A stretch of DNA of 64,000 nt from Nocardia mangyaensis (GCF_001886715.1 NZ_CP018082.1:1240001-1304000); one strand, 5' to 3'; shown: positions 52,362 through 62,108, counted from the stretch's first letter. Notes: generated by a model from the sequence alone, not told the origin. Translations and numbers: made by a program.

Positions 52362-53740
52362 CGCCGAAGACCGGTGCCGGATTGAGCATCCGTGAACTGG
52401 CAAGCGCACTCGCAGACGGACGGTTGACCGCATGTGCAGTCACAGCCGCCGCATTGGACCGCATCGAGGCGAGCCAGTCCACGCTCAACGCGTTTCGTGT
52501 GATCCGGCGGGAACAGGCGCTGGCCGACGCAGCGGCCGCCGAGCGCCGAATCGCGGCGGGCGAACGAGCTCCACTGCTCGGTGTGCCGGTCGCGATCAAG
52601 GACGACACCGACATCACCGGTGAGGCAACATCCTTCGGTTGCAGCGGCACGTTCGTACCCAAACAGGCCGATGCCGAAGCGGTCCGACGGCTCCGTGCGG
52701 CAGGTGCAGTCATCGTTGGTAAGACGAATACCCCCGAGCTCGGCCAGTGGCCGTTCACCAGCGGCGCCGCGTTCGGCTACACCCGAAACCCTTGGGATGC
52801 ACGGCGTTCACCGGGCGGATCATCCGGCGGGAATGCGGCAGCGGTAGCAGCAGAGCTTGTACCCGCAGCCCTCGGATCCGACGGCGGAGGCTCCCTCAGG
52901 ATCCCCGCCGGATGGACCAATCTGGTCGCCATCAAGCCGCAACGCGGGCGGATCCCAACCTTGCCGGATCCCGAACCCTTCCACGGTCTGACCGTCCTCG
53001 GCCCACTGGCCCGCACGGTCGGCGACGCGGCGCTGTTGCTCGACGTGGCCGCGCGAACGACCGTGTCCGCAGCCGTCGGTGCCGATCCAGGAACCCTGCG
53101 GGTAGCGCTGTCGATGAAACCTCCGTTCACCGCCTGCCGGATCCCGCTCGATCCGGAGGTCGAGGAAACTGTCGCATCCGTAGCCGGTGTGCTGCGCGGC
53201 CTCGGCCACATCGTCGTGCCAGGTGAGCCGAATTACCCACTGGCCCTGAGCTTCTCGATGGTCTCGCGAGTGGTGGCCGGCATCCGACAACGACTTGCAG
53301 CGCTACCCGATGTACAAGTGGACGCACGCACCCGCGCAAAGGCCGCGCGGGGAGTGCTTGTCTCCGGACCGGTCCTCAGACGGGCCCGCGCCATCGAACC
53401 GAGGCTTCATCGACATGTCGGCCGAATCTTCGACGACGTCGAGTTGATCCTGGCTCCCACAACGGCTTGCGCGCCGCCCACCATCGACGTGGTCGACGGG
53501 TTGGGCAACCTGGCGACCGATCGCGTCGTCCTGGGAACCATCCAGTACACGTTTCCATGGAACGTGCTCGGTTGGCCGAGTGTGAACATCCCGGCGGGGT
53601 TCACAACCGAAGGCCTACCGATCGGAGCCCAGTTGATGGGTCCACCCGATTCCGAGCCGCTGCTGGTTTCGGTCGCAGCTCAGATCGAATCGGTAGTGCG
53701 GTGGGACTTGCAGCGGCCCGCACCATGGTGGGGCCGCTGA
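52358..53740 (+). CDS. Amidase signature family amidase
   Basis: A 460-residue amidase that hydrolyses a carboxamide or amide-linked compound. Catalytic triad visible: Lys81 (VPVAIKDD), cis-Ser155 (SPGGSSGGN) and Ser179 (GSDGGGSLRIPAG). The C-terminus AGFTTEGLPIGAQLMGPP is the family ending. Full length. Coupled to the Usp gene; convergent, 8 nt apart, with the hydrolase. It could modify or detoxify the neighbouring cluster's product, which is inference. Confidence 0.92.
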   Translation: MTPKTGAGLSIRELASALADGRLTACAVTAAALDRIEASQSTLNAFRVIRREQALADAAAAERRIAAGERAPLLGVPVAIKDDTDITGEATSFGCSGTFVPKQADAEAVRRLRAAGAVIVGKTNTPELGQWPFTSGAAFGYTRNPWDARRSPGGSSGGNAAAVAAELVPAALGSDGGGSLRIPAGWTNLVAIKPQRGRIPTLPDPEPFHGLTVLGPLARTVGDAALLLDVAARTTVSAAVGADPGTLRVALSMKPPFTACRIPLDPEVEETVASVAGVLRGLGHIVVPGEPNYPLALSFSMVSRVVAGIRQRLAALPDVQVDARTRAKAARGVLVSGPVLRRARAIEPRLHRHVGRIFDDVELILAPTTACAPPTIDVVDGLGNLATDRVVLGTIQYTFPWNVLGWPSVNIPAGFTTEGLPIGAQLMGPPDSEPLLVSVAAQIESVVRWDLQRPAPWWGR

Positions 53741-53748
53741 GCTGCGAG

Positions 53749-54726
53749 CTACTTCGCAGTCTCCGCTGTCCCGAGAAACCCGAGAATCAGCGCCACGACC
53801 TCGACGGGACTGTCGACCTGAACGAAATGCGACGAACGTTCCACCCACCGCAGCTGCGCGTCCGGGATGAGTTCGGCCAGCCGCGCCCCGATCGTCGGCG
53901 ACACCAGTGGGTCCTGCCTGGAGTAGATGAGCTGCAGCGGCACGGGGAACGACCTGCCTTGCGCTGCGCGCTGCGCGAGGGCGGAAGCGAAATCGGCGTG
54001 GTCTCGTGGGTCCATCACATCTCGCAGATAGCTTGCGAAGGCGCGCGTTCCGGCAACGGTCTGCAGCGGCGCACCGTATTCGCCTGCTTCCTCGCGTGAT
54101 TTGAGTGTGTCGTCGTAGTAGTGGACGATCTGATGGGCCCACCGTTGCGTGTCGCGGCGAATCCACCAGCCGAACACGTCCTGTGCGCCGGGCACCGACA
54201 GTGCCGCATGCAGCGCGTACAACCTCGCCTGAGCGAACGCGGGTCCGTGGAGGTTGACCACCTTGGCGAACGCGCCCGGGTCGGCCACGGCCTGACGCAT
54301 GACCAGGTACCCCCCGAGCGAGTTGCCGACCACCCGGCAACCCCGGATACCGACCGCAGCCTGGAACTCGCCGATCCAGGCCCCGAGATCCGTGGCCGAA
54401 AAGCGGTGCGCCGGTGGAGCACTGCGGCCGTTGCCGGGTAGATCGGGCATGATCAGCCGATAGTGCGCACCCAACCCGTCGAGTACATACCGCCAGGAGT
54501 AACTGCTGGTCATGAGGCCGTGGACGAGCAGCAGGGGTTCCCCTGCACCGTACTCCCGGTAATGAACCCGCAGCGGGCCCAGCGACGCGGAATCCAACTC
54601 GATGTCGTGGGCGTCCGCGTCGAAGTACGGATGCGGACAGCGCGGAAGCTCTGGTAGTCGGGCGAATGGCTGCTGCTGGAACGGGCGCAGCGGGCGCTGG
54701 TCCGTGCTGCCGGGCTGGATCGGCAT
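53749..54726 (-). CDS. Alpha/beta hydrolase
   Basis: A 325-residue alpha/beta-hydrolase. Oxyanion LLLVHGLMTSSYSWRYV, nucleophile serine in RVVGNSLGGYLVM, acid in LIYSRQDPLVSP and His in SSHFVQVDSPVEV. It follows the MMPL transporter on the same strand 52 nt downstream, but with its own TTGCA operator in the gap. Since the megasynthase lacks a thioesterase domain, a release or editing thioesterase role is conceivable, or product modification. No signal peptide. Confidence 0.85.
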   Translation of the reverse strand: MPIQPGSTDQRPLRPFQQQPFARLPELPRCPHPYFDADAHDIELDSASLGPLRVHYREYGAGEPLLLVHGLMTSSYSWRYVLDGLGAHYRLIMPDLPGNGRSAPPAHRFSATDLGAWIGEFQAAVGIRGCRVVGNSLGGYLVMRQAVADPGAFAKVVNLHGPAFAQARLYALHAALSVPGAQDVFGWWIRRDTQRWAHQIVHYYDDTLKSREEAGEYGAPLQTVAGTRAFASYLRDVMDPRDHADFASALAQRAAQGRSFPVPLQLIYSRQDPLVSPTIGARLAELIPDAQLRWVERSSHFVQVDSPVEVVALILGFLGTAETAK

Positions 54727-54747
54727 GATGCCCTCCGTCAGACACTA

Positions 54748-54762
54748 TTGCAATGATTGCAA
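54748..54762. promoter_or_regulatory. TTGCAATGATTGCAA operator, site 3
   Basis: Perfect TTGCA/TGCAA arms around ATGAT, 22 bp upstream of the hydrolase start. Same motif as at the TetR gene 3 kb away. A separate perfect palindrome TATTCTCCGAGAATA (54764-54778) abuts it. Confidence 0.65.
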
Positions 54763-54763
54763 C

Positions 54764-54778
54764 TATTCTCCGAGAATA
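54764..54778. promoter_or_regulatory. TATTCTCCGAGAATA palindrome beside MMPL stop
   Basis: Perfect 7+7 bp arms around one C, AT-rich, immediately after the MMPL stop and next to the TTGCA site. It could be part of an operator for the hydrolase or a short hairpin. Confidence 0.35.
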
Positions 54779-56869
54779 TCACCGACGCCGTAAAGGTGTC
54801 CACCAGTTGGCATCGCCCATCAGCTTGACCACAGCAGGTACCAGCAGCATGCGCACGACCGTGGCGTCGATGACGATCGCGATGGCCATACCGAGCGCGG
54901 CCACCTTGATCAGCGCGACGTCAGAAAGCGCGGCAGCACCGGTGACGATGACGAACAGCGCTGCCGCGGCGGTGATCACCCGACCGGTTCGCGACACTCC
55001 CGAGACAACCGATTCCTCGGTGCTCGCACCCTGATCGTGGGCTTCCACCATCCGCGACATCAGGAACACCTCGTAGTCGGTCGACAACCCGAACACCGCC
55101 ATGGTGACCACCACCAGCGCGGGGAGCGGAAGCGGCCCCGGCTCGACGCCGAGCAAGTCGGCCCCGTGACCATCCACGAAGATCCAGGTCAACACGCCGA
55201 ACGTGGCGCCGAGGCTGAGCGCGGCCATCGCGACGGCTTTGAGCGGCAGCACGATCGAGCGGAAACCGAGGAACATCAGCAGCAGAGTCGCCACCAGGAT
55301 CACCGCCACGGCAACCGGGATGCCACGCACAATCGCGTCATAGCTGTCGACCCGCTGTGCGTTCATGCCGCCGATCAGCACGGTGGTGTCGGTGGGCACG
55401 GGAATGGCTCGCAGCGCGCGCACGGTGTTCTCCGCGGCAGGCGCGAAATCCGGTGACTTCAGCAGGGCACGTACCAGCACCCGGTCACCGTCCTCGGCGA
55501 GCCGGACGACCAAGCGTACACCGTCGACTCGTCCGGCTTCAGAGATGACCTGAGCCAGCGCCGCGGGGGAGGGCGGTGCGCCGTTCGCGCCACGGACCAC
55601 CATGGTCGCGCCGTCGGTGGCATTCGGGAAATCGTCCGTGACCGTCTGTTGTGCTTGCCTGGCAGGGTCGTCGGCAGGCAGTCCGTTGGGATTCACACCG
55701 CCGGTCACGATCCCGGCAAGCGGCAGGCTCATCGCCAACAGTACGAGCACGACGATGGCGCTGATCGCCACTGGTTTGCGCATTACGCCGGCTGCGAGGC
55801 GACCCCAGAAGCGTTGCGCCCGTTCCTCACCTCGCCGCGCTGCACCGCGCCGCAGGGGTAGTGCGTCGATCCGGCCGCCGAGCAAGGCGAGAGCGGCAGG
55901 CAGTGCAGTCAGCGCGAGGATCGCCGCGATTGAGATCGCCGCGATCGCACCGTAGCCGAGTGAGCGCAACATTGAGATGGGGAACGCCAGCGAGCCCGCG
56001 AAAGCACAGGCGAGCAGGAGCGCGGAGAAGACGATGGTGCGGCCTGCGGTCTCGATCGTGCGCACCGCGGCCGCGGCGGGCGTGCTGCCCGCGCCGAGTT
56101 CTTCCCGGAAGCGGCTGACCACGAACAGGCTGTAGTCGATCGCCAGGCCGAGGCCGATGATCGAGGCGATATTCAGCGAGAACGCACTGACATCGGTGAA
56201 CATGCTGATCAGGCGCAAGGCACCGAGCGCACCGAATACCGCGAGGCCGCCGATGATCACCGGTGCGGCGGCCGCGACCACCCCACCGAAGATCACCACC
56301 AGCAAGATCAGCATCAAGGGAATGGCCACCGATTCAGCCAGTACCACATCGGTGCGCGACTTGATGTTGTAGGCGGCGGTGAGGGCGGTGTAGCCGGCGA
56401 ACTCGGTCTGCACGCCCGGGACTTTCAGCTGCTCGGCCAGGTCGGGATAATTGCGCAGCTTGGCACCGTCGTCGCCGGTGAGTACGAGCGTGGCCAGCGC
56501 CTTGGTCTGATCGCTGGAGCGCAGCGCGATCTGGCGGATGCCCTGCGCGGTCCAGAACGATTCGGCGGGCGCGGCCAGCAGAGCGGGGTCGATGCCGTTG
56601 ATCCGCGCCAGCACGTCGGGACCGATGTCGCTCAACGTCTTTCCCGCCGGTGCGGTGTACACCACGACGATGTCCGGGCGCTGCCCGCCGGGGGTCGTGC
56701 TGATCAGCTGCTCGGCCTCGGACGACTCGCTGGCCGGGTCGTCATACCCGGCCAGGTTCAGGTTCTGCACTACCCCCAGTCCCCAGATCCCGCTGAGCAG
56801 GAAGACCGAAAGTGCGAGGACGAGAACTAGTCTCGCCCGGTTGATCGTCCATCGGGCCCATACAGTCAT
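54779..56869 (-). CDS. MMPL/RND-family transporter
   Basis: A 696-residue membrane exporter of the MMPL class, which in mycolic-acid bacteria moves lipids and lipopeptides to the envelope. First helix LVLVLALSVFLLSGIWGLGV; then the periplasmic domain with RPDIVVVYTAPAGK; the helix 4 motif IIGLGLAIDYSLFVVSRFREEL, and the second half with VFGLSTDYEVFLMSRMVEAHD. About twelve spans. It lies 16 nt after the megasynthase stop, so it is the likely exporter of that product. Confidence 0.93.
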   Translation of the reverse strand: MTVWARWTINRARLVLVLALSVFLLSGIWGLGVVQNLNLAGYDDPASESSEAEQLISTTPGGQRPDIVVVYTAPAGKTLSDIGPDVLARINGIDPALLAAPAESFWTAQGIRQIALRSSDQTKALATLVLTGDDGAKLRNYPDLAEQLKVPGVQTEFAGYTALTAAYNIKSRTDVVLAESVAIPLMLILLVVIFGGVVAAAAPVIIGGLAVFGALGALRLISMFTDVSAFSLNIASIIGLGLAIDYSLFVVSRFREELGAGSTPAAAAVRTIETAGRTIVFSALLLACAFAGSLAFPISMLRSLGYGAIAAISIAAILALTALPAALALLGGRIDALPLRRGAARRGEERAQRFWGRLAAGVMRKPVAISAIVVLVLLAMSLPLAGIVTGGVNPNGLPADDPARQAQQTVTDDFPNATDGATMVVRGANGAPPSPAALAQVISEAGRVDGVRLVVRLAEDGDRVLVRALLKSPDFAPAAENTVRALRAIPVPTDTTVLIGGMNAQRVDSYDAIVRGIPVAVAVILVATLLLMFLGFRSIVLPLKAVAMAALSLGATFGVLTWIFVDGHGADLLGVEPGPLPLPALVVVTMAVFGLSTDYEVFLMSRMVEAHDQGASTEESVVSGVSRTGRVITAAAALFVIVTGAAALSDVALIKVAALGMAIAIVIDATVVRMLLVPAVVKLMGDANWWTPLRRR

Positions 56870-56885
56870 TTCGCCACCGATTCCG

Positions 56886-59800
56886 TCAGAAGTAATAGAG
56901 TGCGCAGCCGACCTGGACGCCTGCGCCGACCGTGATGATCAGACCGAGGTCACCCGGCCCGGCGAGGTTGGCGCCGCGGCAGTGCCGCAGGGTGGCCGGG
57001 ATCGACGAGGTGAAGAGATCGGGTCCGCCGTCGACGACGTCGACTACCCGAGCGTGCGGCACCCCGATCTTGCCGGCCAGTACGGACAGGAAGTTCGATG
57101 AGATCTGCGGCGCCAGGACGACACCGATGTCGGCCGGCGAGACCGACGCGGTGCGCAGCAGCTCGTCCAGCGCCTCCTCGATGATCTTCAGGTAGATGTC
57201 CTCGATTCCCGGGTCCTGTACGAATTCGAGTCCCGAGGTGCTGTGCACCCGCGTGAAACTCGAGATAGCGTCGAGGTATTCGGGATGGGCGGCGAAGTGG
57301 AAGGCGCCGAATCCGCCTTCTTCGGCACCAGCCACGGTCAGGACAGCGGCGGAGCCGATATGGCGGATACCCCGGCGCGCCGCTGACTCGCTCGGCACCT
57401 CGGGATCGGCTTCGGCGGCGACCACGAGCGCGGCGCGGGTCTGACCCGCTGCGATGGCGGCCGCCGCCGCATAGCAGGCCTTGAGGAATCCGGTGCCGCC
57501 GTCGAACAGGTCCAGTGCCAGTGTCGCCTGCTCGAACGGATCGTCGGGGTCCGGATTGATCGCCAGTCGGTCGGCGACGAAGGTCGCCGTGGCCGGTTCG
57601 ACGAGGTACTCGTCGCGGAACACACCTGCGTAGACGACCAGTCCGACTTCTTCAGCGGCGCAGAAGGATTCATCGAGGCACTGCCTACCTGCCATGGTTG
57701 CGAGGTCGACGGCTCTTTCCTCGCCGGTCGGTGTGGCGAGCGCGACGGCCTCGAACCGCACCCTCGGGCCGGTAGCCGCGGGCGGCCTGCGATCCTCGGG
57801 CACTGGCCTGCGCTCGCCACGACGACCGTCTCGCACCCGGTCGGGCAGGTCATCGACGGTGTACAGGGCCGCACCGACGGTTTGCCCGGAACCGGTGATG
57901 CCGAAAAGGATTCGGTCACCCGATTGCAGATCACCGCTGGCGATCAGATCACCGAGGGCAACGAAATGCGTCGTCGACGCAGTATTTCCGCGATGCTCGA
58001 GATTCGACACGATGTTGCCCTGATGAACGGCGGAGCGCCCGATTGCCCGGTTGATCGTCGCCATCGCATCGTTGATCGAAGCCTGCGAGGTTTGGTGCAC
58101 GATGATGCGGTCCACAGCTTCCGGTTGCCAGCCATGGCGTTCGAGCATCCGCATCGCGAACGGGACCGACTTGCGGACCGCGACAGCGGTCTGCTCGACC
58201 GCCTTGGTCCGCATGATCGCGCCCCCATGCGGCTGATCGGTCCGTTTGCCGATGCACAATTCGCTGTAGCGACTCAGCGTGCGCAGGCGCAGATCGTGGA
58301 AGCCGACGCCAGGCGAGATTCCGCGCTCGAGGATCACAGCCGCGCCGGCGTCACCGACAGTGAGACAGGCCAGCCGATCGTCGAGGAAGTCGGTGATCTC
58401 GCGCTGAGCCGTCGAGATGATGTGCGAGACGTACTCGCCGCTGACCACCATCGCCGTGCGGGCGCGGCCGGTTGCCAGGAACGCATCGGCGATCGCGATG
58501 CCGGTGAACATGCCTGCGCAGGCGTTCGAGACATCGAAGCTCACCGCCGAGGACAGTCCCAGTAGTCCCCGCAGCCGCATCGAGGTGCTCGGCTCAGAGA
58601 TCAACCGACCGTCCGGGCCCTCGTTGTTGGAGATGTTGGTGCAGATCAGCAAGTCGATCTCGGTGGCGGAGTACGCGGAGCCGGCCAGGCATCGAGCGGC
58701 CGCCCGCTCGGCGAGATCAATGGTGAACTCGCCCGGCCCAACGACCCGGCGGGTCACGATGCCGGTCAGCTGTTCCAGTGGAATCTGCACCGGTCGATCA
58801 CATCCGGCGAGCACCGCCGAGGTCGGCAGCACCGTGTCCGGCAGATAGACGCCCAGACTCTCGATCACCGTGTTGCCCACCGCCGCCGGCTGGACCGGCG
58901 CGATCATCGGCTGCGGGTTGGGTTGCGCGGCAACCTCCGACACCGCGAGTTCGGGTACTGCTCCATGATCGACCGCATCGGCGAGCGCGGCCACCGACCG
59001 GTGGCGGAACACCAGCTCCGGTGTCACGGCTATTCCCACATCCCGTGCGGCGGCGCATATCTGCATGGTCTGCGTGGATGCGCCGCCCAACTCGAAGAAG
59101 TCGTCGAATACGCCGACGGTGTCCAGCCCGAGAGTCTGCTGCCACAGCCCGGCCAGCGTCGCCTCGAGTTCCGTGCGCGGGGCCTGGTACACCGACGAGA
59201 TATCGGGACGGGCGGTGTCGGGCTCGGGTAAGGCCCGGTTATCCCGCTTACCCGTCGGCGTGGTTGGGATGTGGTCCAGGAAGACGAATTGCGCCGGGAT
59301 CATCGCGTCGGGCAAGCTGCCGCGCAGCCAGGCGCGCAGGTCAGCGATGCTCGGCCGCGCGTCGAGCTCGCTCGCCACAACGTAGGCGATCAGTCGCGGC
59401 TGGGCGTCACCGCGAACGACGACGGCGGCTGCACGCACCTGCGGACTCGCCGCCAATGCCCCTTCGACCTCACCCAGTTCGATCCGCACGCCGCGAATCT
59501 TGACCTGGTCGTCCGCGCGCCCGAGGTACTCGATTGCGCCGTCGGGCCGATAGCGCGCCTGATCGCCGGTGCGGTACAGCACACCGCGCGGTCCCGCGTC
59601 GACGAATCGTTGCGCAGTCAGCTCGGGTCGGTGCAGATAGCCCTGGGCGACACCGATGCCACCGATGTACAACTCGCCGGCAACACCGACAGGCACCGGA
59701 TTCAGTTGCGCGTCCACAACATGGATCTGGGTGTTGGCGATCGGCCTGCCGATCGGAATGACCGGATCGATATCGTCACGGGCGCAGTCGAAATAGGTCA

Positions 59801-62108
59801 CGTCGATCGCGGCCTCGGTCGGCCCGTACAGGTTGTGCAGCTGGGCGGGCAGCGTCGCGAAGAGTGCGTCGCGCAGGTCCGCGGTCAGTGCCTCACCGCT
59901 GGTGATCACCCGGCGCAGGCTCGTGCACCGCCCGGCGCCGGGGTCGTCGAGAAAGACGCGCAGCATCGACGGCACGAAATGGCTGACCGTCACCCCGTAG
60001 CGGGTGATTGCGTCGACGAGATAGCCGCTGTCGCGATGCCGGTCGGGCTCGGCGACCACGACCCGCGCGCCGGCCAGCAACGGCCATAACAGCTCCCATA
60101 CCGAGACATCGAAGTTGGCGGGCGTCTTGTGCAACACCACATCTCGCTCGCCCAGTGGATAGGCGCGCTGCATCCAGAGCAGCCGATTGGCGATGCCGCG
60201 CTGGGTGTTCACCGCGCCCTTGGGCTGACCGGTGGTGCCCGAGGTGAACATGACGTACGCGGCGGAATCCGGCGTCACCGACTCGACGCGGGGAACGAAC
60301 GTGCTGTCGCCGGGGACCACCTCGTCCACCAGCACTGCGACCGCTTGTGCGGGAAGCCGGTGCTGCACGCGGGAATCGGTGATCCAGACGGTGCTGTCGG
60401 CCTCCTTGCTGATCACCCTCAATCGCTGTGCTGGGTGCCGGGGGTCCACCGGCAGGAACGCACAGCCCGCCGTCAGGACTGCCAGTACCGCGATCACCGA
60501 CAGCTCCGATCGTTCGATCGCGATGCCGACCACATCGCCGGGCCTGGCCCCGGCGGCGTGCACCCGCTCCGCCAGACTCCTGGCACGGTCCCACAGTTGC
60601 TGATAGGTGAGGTCGAGGTCGCCGAAGCTGACCGCGATCGCGGTCGGGGTGCGCGCGATCTGGTCGGTGAACAGGTCGAGGAGCCTGCGGTCACGGAATT
60701 CGGGAACCGCGGTGTCGTTCCAGCGCACCCGTTGCCGTTCTTCGTCGTCGGTCAGCAACGGCACCAGGCCGACCGATTCGGCCGGATTCGCCACCGCCGC
60801 ACCCAGGAAACGGCGCAGGTGCTTGGCGAAGCGGTCGATCATGGCGGTGTCGAACAGGTCGCGGTTGTACTGCAGCACGGCCGACAACGTCTGGTCGCGT
60901 TCGACGACCATCAGCATCAGATCGACCGGAGCCCCGCCCTGGCGCAACGACAGCGGTTCGAAAGCGGGCGCTTCGGCGGCCCCGCTCGCCGACGTGGACG
61001 CCACCGACAAACGTGAGGTCTCCCAGGCGAAGAACACCTGGAACACCGGGGCGAACGCGGGATCACGGCCGGGGACCAGTCGTTGCGCGAGCAGCGCGAA
61101 CGGAAGGTCCTGATGCGCCACGGCATCGAGCACCGTCCTGCGCGTCCGGTCCAGTAGCGTCGTGAAGGACGGATTGTCACCGAGATCGGTGCGCAAGGCC
61201 ACCGAGTTCACGAAGTAGCCGACGATGCGTTCCGATCCCGGCATGTTGCGCCCGGCGACCGGCGAGCCGACGATGATGTCGTCCAGGCCGGAATACCGGT
61301 GCAGGACAGCAATATACGCCGACAGCAGTACAACCTGGAGGGTGACTCCGTTGGCCTGTGCAAGCTCGCGCAACGCCGTGGTCAGGCTCGCATCGATGTC
61401 GAAGGACCTGCTAGCTCCGGCGAAGGTCTGGGTCGCGGGTCGCGGCCGCAGGCCGGGCAGTTCGAGCGGGAGCAGCTCGCCGGCGAGCTGCTCCCGCCAG
61501 TGGTCCCATAGTTCCTCGCCGCGGTCGCTGTCGAGCAGGCTGGTCTGCCACTGCACATAGTCGGCGTATCTGCCCTCGATCTCGGGCAGAGCGGCTGCCG
61601 GATCACGGTAGAGCTCCGACAGTTCTGTGAGCACGATGTCCAGCGACCAGAAATCTACGACGAGGTGCGGCACCGTGAGCACCATGAGGTGTTCATCGGG
61701 TGCCCGCCGCAGCACGGTGACCTGAACCACCGGCCCATCAACCAGGTCGATCGGCGCGTCGAGCGCCGCGTCGAGCCAGTCGTCGAGGCGTTGGGCCGAC
61801 CAGCTCGTCGCATCGAGCGCGCGCACCGGAATCTTCGTGTCCGGGTTCGGCACCGCCACCGGCTCTCCCGCAGACAGCCGGAAGATCGACCCGAGGAGTT
61901 CATGGCGGCGTACCAGGATCGCGAGCGCCGACTCGAGTCGTGCGATATCAATCGGCGTCCCCGAACGGCCTTGGTAGAGCAAGTTGTACGATGAGCTGTC
62001 GGGGGCGAGGACGGAATGGAACCACAGGCCGCGCTCACCATGGGAGAGCTCGCGCTCGGCCCTGGCCCGGAGCAACTGTTGGAGCAACTGACGCTTGTCG
62101 TCGATCAC
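56886..62108 (-). CDS. NRPS (C-A-PCP) fused to an active and an inactive KAS III domain
   Basis: A 1740-residue megasynthase. C domain about 1-440, with the HHxxxDG box altered to PHLVVDF (His148 and Asp152 kept). A domain about 465-960 (FTSGTTGQPKGA, YRTGDQARYRPDG); pocket residues D, V, W, H, I, S, L, I, D match the serine code. PCP with carrier Ser1011 in ELGGASTQTM. Residues about 1080-1435 form a KAS III-type thiolase domain with Cys1197 (SNACAGMF), His1338 (VHQTSQ) and Asn1375 (HRGNT). Residues about 1450-1740 form a second thiolase-fold domain in which these become Gly1538, Pro1667 and a non-Asn. There is no thioesterase domain. GTG start overlaps the upstream PKS stop. Joins a PKS chain to Ser and probably releases or extends it through the KAS III pair, which is inference. 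Confidence 0.93.
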   Translation of the reverse strand: MIDDKRQLLQQLLRARAERELSHGERGLWFHSVLAPDSSSYNLLYQGRSGTPIDIARLESALAILVRRHELLGSIFRLSAGEPVAVPNPDTKIPVRALDATSWSAQRLDDWLDAALDAPIDLVDGPVVQVTVLRRAPDEHLMVLTVPHLVVDFWSLDIVLTELSELYRDPAAALPEIEGRYADYVQWQTSLLDSDRGEELWDHWREQLAGELLPLELPGLRPRPATQTFAGASRSFDIDASLTTALRELAQANGVTLQVVLLSAYIAVLHRYSGLDDIIVGSPVAGRNMPGSERIVGYFVNSVALRTDLGDNPSFTTLLDRTRRTVLDAVAHQDLPFALLAQRLVPGRDPAFAPVFQVFFAWETSRLSVASTSASGAAEAPAFEPLSLRQGGAPVDLMLMVVERDQTLSAVLQYNRDLFDTAMIDRFAKHLRRFLGAAVANPAESVGLVPLLTDDEERQRVRWNDTAVPEFRDRRLLDLFTDQIARTPTAIAVSFGDLDLTYQQLWDRARSLAERVHAAGARPGDVVGIAIERSELSVIAVLAVLTAGCAFLPVDPRHPAQRLRVISKEADSTVWITDSRVQHRLPAQAVAVLVDEVVPGDSTFVPRVESVTPDSAAYVMFTSGTTGQPKGAVNTQRGIANRLLWMQRAYPLGERDVVLHKTPANFDVSVWELLWPLLAGARVVVAEPDRHRDSGYLVDAITRYGVTVSHFVPSMLRVFLDDPGAGRCTSLRRVITSGEALTADLRDALFATLPAQLHNLYGPTEAAIDVTYFDCARDDIDPVIPIGRPIANTQIHVVDAQLNPVPVGVAGELYIGGIGVAQGYLHRPELTAQRFVDAGPRGVLYRTGDQARYRPDGAIEYLGRADDQVKIRGVRIELGEVEGALAASPQVRAAAVVVRGDAQPRLIAYVVASELDARPSIADLRAWLRGSLPDAMIPAQFVFLDHIPTTPTGKRDNRALPEPDTARPDISSVYQAPRTELEATLAGLWQQTLGLDTVGVFDDFFELGGASTQTMQICAAARDVGIAVTPELVFRHRSVAALADAVDHGAVPELAVSEVAAQPNPQPMIAPVQPAAVGNTVIESLGVYLPDTVLPTSAVLAGCDRPVQIPLEQLTGIVTRRVVGPGEFTIDLAERAAARCLAGSAYSATEIDLLICTNISNNEGPDGRLISEPSTSMRLRGLLGLSSAVSFDVSNACAGMFTGIAIADAFLATGRARTAMVVSGEYVSHIISTAQREITDFLDDRLACLTVGDAGAAVILERGISPGVGFHDLRLRTLSRYSELCIGKRTDQPHGGAIMRTKAVEQTAVAVRKSVPFAMRMLERHGWQPEAVDRIIVHQTSQASINDAMATINRAIGRSAVHQGNIVSNLEHRGNTASTTHFVALGDLIASGDLQSGDRILFGITGSGQTVGAALYTVDDLPDRVRDGRRGERRPVPEDRRPPAATGPRVRFEAVALATPTGEERAVDLATMAGRQCLDESFCAAEEVGLVVYAGVFRDEYLVEPATATFVADRLAINPDPDDPFEQATLALDLFDGGTGFLKACYAAAAAIAAGQTRAALVVAAEADPEVPSESAARRGIRHIGSAAVLTVAGAEEGGFGAFHFAAHPEYLDAISSFTRVHSTSGLEFVQDPGIEDIYLKIIEEALDELLRTASVSPADIGVVLAPQISSNFLSVLAGKIGVPHARVVDVVDGGPDLFTSSIPATLRHCRGANLAGPGDLGLIITVGAGVQVGCALYYF

